Positions 60,422 through 64,000 of a DNA stretch of 64,000 nt are shown here, piece after piece. The notes under the pieces were generated by a model. The model was not told the origin of the DNA. It saw only the letters and a program-made list of their open reading frames with translations, and made no database searches. A program made the position numbers and the translations under genes. Origin of the DNA: Oceanobacillus halotolerans (GTDB taxonomy: Bacteria > Bacillota > Bacilli > Bacillales > Amphibacillaceae). The DNA lies in NCBI RefSeq assembly GCF_010993955.1, contig NZ_WIXL01000010.1, positions 46,693 through 110,692 on the forward strand, given 5' to 3'. How positions within the stretch are numbered: position 1 is the first letter of the stretch; every line of letters starts with the position of its first letter.

Positions 60422-60451
60422 ATTATAACGAAAGTTAGGTCTTTCGTCTAA
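60422..60451 (-). promoter_or_regulatory. Candidate promoter with inverted repeat before the chemoreceptor
   Basis: On the minus strand a perfect TATAAT (60422-60427) is preceded by the inverted repeat ACGAAAG-N6-CTTTCGT (60428-60447) and a poor -35 (TTAGAC). The dyad fills the spacer, as expected for a repressor or MerR-like site. It does not look like a sigma-D motility promoter. Confidence 0.4.
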
Positions 60452-60554
60452 TATATGATAGGGAAAATTACTTATATAGGTGTTAGGGTTCTTTGATAGT
60501 TTTGTAGTATAGCCATTATCACACTTTCGTTACTAGCTTATTATCTTCTTTTGG

Positions 60555-60772
60555 CAGCCAAAAAAGTTACACTCATACGGAACTGCTTCATACTAAATTT
60601 TAGGCTCTTTTCATATTCTAATTATTTTTAATGTCGCACTTATGCCCGTGGTGAAAGCGACTGTCCGGAGCAGAAATCAACAGCACTATTTTACTGCACA
60701 TAATCTATCAACTATGCATTAAGAGTTATATTTAAAAAACAAGACCTTTTATAAAACAGCAAAATTTTAAAT
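60555..60772. repeat. Repeat family F, fragment 5
   Basis: Contains AATGTCGCACTTATGCCCGT, GGTGAAAGCGACTGTCCGGA, CAACAGCACTATTTTACTGC and a right end AAACAAGACCTTTTATAAAA CAGC. The flanking 100-base stretches on each side show nothing recognisable. Confidence 0.55.
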
Positions 60773-60880
60773 TTTCCTCATTCGCATGTATCCCCAGATA
60801 TGAACTTTTTCTCTAAAGTTTACATAATTTATCAAAAGATCAATGGGTTTGTAACTTATAAAATGGAAACTTTCAGAAAC

Positions 60881-60910
60881 TTGCATTCTATTTATCTGCT
60901 CTAGTACAAT
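60881..60910 (+). promoter_or_regulatory. Predicted promoter of the GNAT-like gene
   Basis: TTGCAT (60881-60886) and TACAAT (60905-60910) are 18 bases apart, 33 bases before the start codon. Confidence 0.5.
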
Positions 60911-60943
60911 ACAAAAATGTGTGTGTTAAATAGGAGGCTAAAT

Positions 60944-61462
60944 GTGCTACAAACAGAATTTCCATTAGAAGAAGACACAAGAAGTAAAAAAGACCTAAAA
61001 GAAGAATTAGATACGTTAGAGATTCAATTGTTTCGAATGCAAGAAAATATGAAGCAAATTGCAAAGCAGTCAGAAATTGTTAGTATTGATCAATCTAATC
61101 AAAACAATTGGGTTATTATTTATATAAATAAAGATAGGGAAACTGTTCAATTAATGTTGCATGATTGCCAGACACCATTTCGAGGCAAGTGGCATTCAGC
61201 AATACAGGCAGAATATAAATCAACAAATAGATTACACATTGCAGATATTAAAGGTGAAGAAAACCAAGGATATGGATCAATTCTGATGAATCACTTAAAG
61301 GAAATGGTACGATCAGAAAATGTTCAATATATTACAGGAGATATTGTAAAACGAGATTTTGATCATGTTGATCGTTTGCAGTATTTCTACCGTAAGCATA
61401 ACTTTGAGGTTGATATTGATCATGAGGCTCAATATGGTAGGATTATTTGGAATGATGGGTAA
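60944..61462 (+). CDS. Coiled-coil plus GNAT-like acetyltransferase domain protein
   Basis: This 172-residue protein begins with an acidic coiled coil (RSKKDLKEELDTLEIQLFRM). It continues with a GNAT-like fold: LHIADIKGEENQGYGSILMN HL holds the acetyl-CoA loop type QGYGS, and RLQYFYRKHNFEV is the usual end helix and strand. The acceptor is unknown. The GTG at 60944 lies 6 bases after AGGAGG; an ATG at 60917 would precede the site. Confidence 0.7.
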   Translation: MLQTEFPLEEDTRSKKDLKEELDTLEIQLFRMQENMKQIAKQSEIVSIDQSNQNNWVIIYINKDRETVQLMLHDCQTPFRGKWHSAIQAEYKSTNRLHIADIKGEENQGYGSILMNHLKEMVRSENVQYITGDIVKRDFDHVDRLQYFYRKHNFEVDIDHEAQYGRIIWNDG

Positions 61463-61488
61463 TGATTTCTCTCTTGAGGTAAATAATA

Positions 61489-61540
61489 GAGGAAACCATC
61501 ATGTAACATAATAATTTGCAGATGGTTTCCTAGTATCTTT
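61489..61540 (+). terminator. Terminator-like hairpin after the GNAT-like gene
   Basis: GGAAACCATC pairs perfectly with GATGGTTTCC across a 20-base loop; the T-run is weak. Confidence 0.6.
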
Positions 61541-61574
61541 TAACAACCGTTTCGATATACTTTGCTAGATTGCT

Positions 61575-61755
61575 TGTTCCTCATTCCGTTGTTACCTGTA
61601 AACCCCTCGTTTGGAGCTTTATTTGTAGTCCTCGTTCCGTTATTGATCGTTTCTATCCTTATATTTTATTGATTTTACGCTATTAGCGGAACTAGAATTC
61701 GCCACACCCCTTTTAGATAGGTTTTCCTACCTTTAACGGAACGAGAATTCACATG
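61575..61755. repeat. Repeat family E, copy 3
   Basis: Units CTCATTCCGTTGTTACC, TCCTCGTTCCGTTATTG, CTATTAGCGGAACTAG and TTTAACGGAACGAGAATTC repeat the pattern of the copies at 1558 and 22838. The last 100 bases before the amidase stop show nothing recognisable. Confidence 0.6.
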
Positions 61756-61864
61756 CACACCTTGCTTAATCCTCATTTGTAAGACTTCAATTAAAAATAA
61801 CTCTATTAATGGAAAAATAGTATACTAATTTCTCTACAATACAGGCCACTAATCGAATTTTTGA

Positions 61865-63304
61865 TTATAGGGTAGGTGCTTTGCGGTGCAATGTTTTCTT
61901 TTCATAAGCATATGCCATTTCAATTAAGGTAGCTTCGGAAAATGCTTTACTTGTAAAGGTGATACCAATTGGTTTTCCTTCTGACGTATAGCCACCTGGT
62001 ACGGTAATGGAAGGATAGCCTGGTTTAGCAGCAATTCCTGCTCCAAGATTATTAGCAAAAAGTAATGCATCCAGCTCATGGTCATCTATAATTTTATCAA
62101 TTCCATTTTCCTGTGATTGCGCTAAATCTTGTATACGATCACGAAGGTATTCAGCTTCTGTTAATGTTCCACTTTTCTTTTCAGATGCTAGTAGTAACGT
62201 TTGGTCAAATTGTAATGCTTCCTTAGGGTGTGCTTGATTATAGTTAATGACATCTAATAGTGAATGTACAGGTGAGGATCCAGGTGAATTTTTTAAATAC
62301 GCATTCACTCCATTTTTAAACTCATGAAACATTACACTTGATTTAGGTGTATTATTTAATTCAATAGAATCGACAATCGTAGCACCTAATGCTTCTAAAT
62401 CTTTCACTGCTTGATTAAAAAGGGCCGTTTCTTCGTCGGTTAAATTAGTTAAATAGTTTCGTGGAATACCAATTCGTGTATTCTTGGCTCCGTCTTTATT
62501 TAAATATGATGTATAGTCTTGTATGACGATGGGATTCATTTTAGTTGCTGGATCTTTTTCATCGATACCTGATAGTACACCTAACAGGATAGCAGCATCT
62601 TCTACAGTTCGCGTCATTGGCCCAGCAGTATCTTGACTATTAGAAATGGGAATGATCCCAGTGCGACTTAATAGACCAACAGTAGGTTTAATTCCAACTA
62701 GTGAATTACTACTAGCAGGACTTAAAATAGATCCACTTGTTTCTGTCCCTATACCACCGACAGCAAAGTTGGCTGCAATACCAGCTCCTGTTCCAGCACT
62801 AGAACCACCAACATCAAATTTACCAGGGCCATATGGATTAAGAACCTGACCCCCTCTTGAACTATAACCATTTGGCATGCCTTCTGTCATAAAGTTTGCC
62901 CATTCTGTTAGATTCGCCTTTCCTAAAATGATGGCACCAGCATCACGTAATTGTTTTACAATAAAAGCATCTTCTGTTGCATAATGATGTTGTAATGCAA
63001 CGGATCCTGCAGTTGTATGTGTCTTGTCAGCTGTGTCAATATTATCTTTTACAATAACAGGTATTCCGTGAAGTGGCCCACGAGCACCATCCTTTTTTCG
63101 TTCCACATCTAAGGCTTCTGCAATATGTAAGGCATCAGGATTTACTTCTACAATGGCATTGATTTGTGGTCCATCTTGGTTATAGTTGGCAATTTGTTTC
63201 AAGTATAGAAGTGTTAATTGTTTTGCCGATAGATTGCCAGCTTCCATTTGTTGTTGTATTTGTTTAATGGTGTTCTCTCCTAATTGAAATGAATCAGTAT
63301 GCAT
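61865..63304 (-). CDS. Amidase-signature family protein
   Basis: This 479-residue Ser-cisSer-Lys amidase has the triad lysine in IPVIVKDNIDTADKT, the cis-serine in DVGGSSAGTGAGIAANFAVG and the nucleophile serine in GTETSGSILSPASSN. Other blocks are LVGIKPTVGLLSRTGIIPI and PMTRTVEDAAILLGVLSGID. It resembles stand-alone amidases and not the GatA subunit, since no gatB or gatC is near. No signal peptide is seen. The start follows AAGGGGGAAG. Substrate unknown. Confidence 0.9.
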   Translation of the reverse strand: MHTDSFQLGENTIKQIQQQMEAGNLSAKQLTLLYLKQIANYNQDGPQINAIVEVNPDALHIAEALDVERKKDGARGPLHGIPVIVKDNIDTADKTHTTAGSVALQHHYATEDAFIVKQLRDAGAIILGKANLTEWANFMTEGMPNGYSSRGGQVLNPYGPGKFDVGGSSAGTGAGIAANFAVGGIGTETSGSILSPASSNSLVGIKPTVGLLSRTGIIPISNSQDTAGPMTRTVEDAAILLGVLSGIDEKDPATKMNPIVIQDYTSYLNKDGAKNTRIGIPRNYLTNLTDEETALFNQAVKDLEALGATIVDSIELNNTPKSSVMFHEFKNGVNAYLKNSPGSSPVHSLLDVINYNQAHPKEALQFDQTLLLASEKKSGTLTEAEYLRDRIQDLAQSQENGIDKIIDDHELDALLFANNLGAGIAAKPGYPSITVPGGYTSEGKPIGITFTSKAFSEATLIEMAYAYEKKTLHRKAPTL

Positions 63305-63402
63305 GATATCTTCCCCCTTAGTTAAACTAATATAAGTATACCGACATTTTCAATATATTGCGATAGTTATATGTTGATTTATTTTTGAATGGTTTCTCCT
63401 AG

Positions 63403-63950
63403 GCTGTTTTCTAAACGATTGTTGTTTTCTAGTGAAATGGTTGCATATAAGATGTATTATACGCAATAGTTTAGCTATGAATACCGCTACGGAAATACAC
63501 TTCGCTTTCACCAGGGGCATAAGTGCGACATCTGTTCAAACTATTCGTTTTCACAGTGTCTTCTTTACCGCAGGCGGCTGTTGAGCCTCCTCGTGCTACT
63601 CGTCTTTAGGGGTCTTACCTATGCCTCTTCGACGAACAGGACGTTCTAGTGTCGGCGTTGGTCACAGGACGTGACCGACGTTAGCCGACGAACTGCAGGA
63701 GTCTGCGTATATTTCCTTCGCTAGTGATGTGTTTTTGTTATATATCATCATTAATGGGAATCCGCTGACGGAACTGTTGCCAGCTAAATACCAATAAAAT
63801 TATATGTTTATCATCATATCTTCTTACTATTCTTACTTCTGTTGAGTGACTATTCCAAGCAGCGGAAAATGCGAGACTCCTACGGGAAAAGGAACAGTCT
63901 GAAGACCCCACAGCGAGCGTACTTTGCTCGCGAGGAGCATTCCTGTTTGT
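63403..63950. repeat. Repeat family F, long copy 6
   Basis: Left end GGCTGTTTTCTAAACGATTG; then the CACCAGGGGCATAAGTGCGA module, CAGTGTCTTCTTTACCGCAG and GGCTGTTGAGCCTCCTCG; then a G-like tract (GACGAACAGGACGTTCTAGT, then GTCACAGGACGTGACCGACG) at about 63645-63700; and a diverged right half with GCGAGACTCCTACGGG. It fills the end of the window. Confidence 0.65.
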
Positions 63951-64000
63951 AAAGTAAAAGGGACTTGATATAAAAATAGCCCTCTTGTATGATGTTTGAG

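Overview
The window looks like a chromosome segment of a low-GC, endospore-forming member of the Bacillaceae, probably a halotolerant genus such as Oceanobacillus, Virgibacillus or Lentibacillus; this placement is inferred from gene content. The clues are CotF-like and CotY/CotZ-like spore-coat proteins, strong AAGGAGG-type ribosome binding sites, many relatives of Bacillus subtilis Y-genes (YkvR, YqxD, YndM, YueI, YfhD, YkoF, YtrA), S-box and TPP riboswitches with transcription attenuators, and a BCCT osmolyte-type transporter. No prophage, complete insertion sequence or CRISPR array was seen. Apart from its repeats the region reads as ordinary chromosomal backbone.

Layout. 1-9.8 kb: the end of an ABC-2 exporter permease, a lipoprotein, EcsC-family and DUF3891 proteins, an MscS channel, the catechol dioxygenase CatE behind a CatR/YodB-type operator, a frameshifted aldo-keto reductase and a CvfC/YpgR HEAT-repeat protein. 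10-17 kb: the CYP152 peroxygenase CypC, the quinone sensor MhqR behind an MhqR box, a WrbA-like quinone reductase, an RlmI-type methyltransferase, a broken TetR gene, YqxD, DUF3231, GNAT and YndM. 17.7-25 kb: a squalene/phytoene synthase-like protein, a BCCT transporter, GNAT, an AhpD-like protein, remnants of MerR and of a nuclease-fold/winged-helix gene, tRNA-Ala, and the yhdT-panF pair. 25-32 kb: an intact S-box riboswitch in front of a decayed gene, an M42 aminopeptidase, an oligopeptide-binding lipoprotein, acetoacetyl-CoA ligase, and PfpI and BCCT remnants. 32-43 kb: YueI, YfhD, AIM24, a small zinc-ribbon protein, a coat protein, hydrolases, a nucleotidyltransferase/basic-protein pair, a YtrA-type GntR/ABC operon and a CotY/Z protein. 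43-51 kb: a heavy-metal-binding chaperone behind a Crp/Fnr-type promoter, a PTS IIA-IIC-IIB operon, TPP-riboswitch-controlled ykoF, ddl, a nitroreductase, a PTS_EIIC_2 permease with a TGTGA-N6-TCACA palindrome, and DUF2269. 52-64 kb: a VanY-type carboxypeptidase, the MhqD esterase behind a second MhqR box, an MFS remnant, pepT, a rhodanese, tag, a chemoreceptor, a GNAT-like protein and an amidase.

Two themes link distant genes. First, a quinone/catechol and electrophile stress set is scattered over 50 kb: catE, mhqR, a WrbA-like reductase, mhqD and a nitroreductase. Recognisable MhqR boxes lie before mhqR and mhqD, and a TTAC-N5-GTAA box lies before catE. Second, almost every long intergenic space is filled with members of about seven dispersed, hairpin-forming repeat families (called A, C, D, E, F, G and H here), some nested in one another. 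A 57-bp unit (G) sits at two different unpaired positions within family A elements. The repeats often abut gene remnants (TetR, BCCT, TPP leader, mhqD leader). At least nine genes are broken or reduced to fragments, which suggests active local decay and rearrangement.
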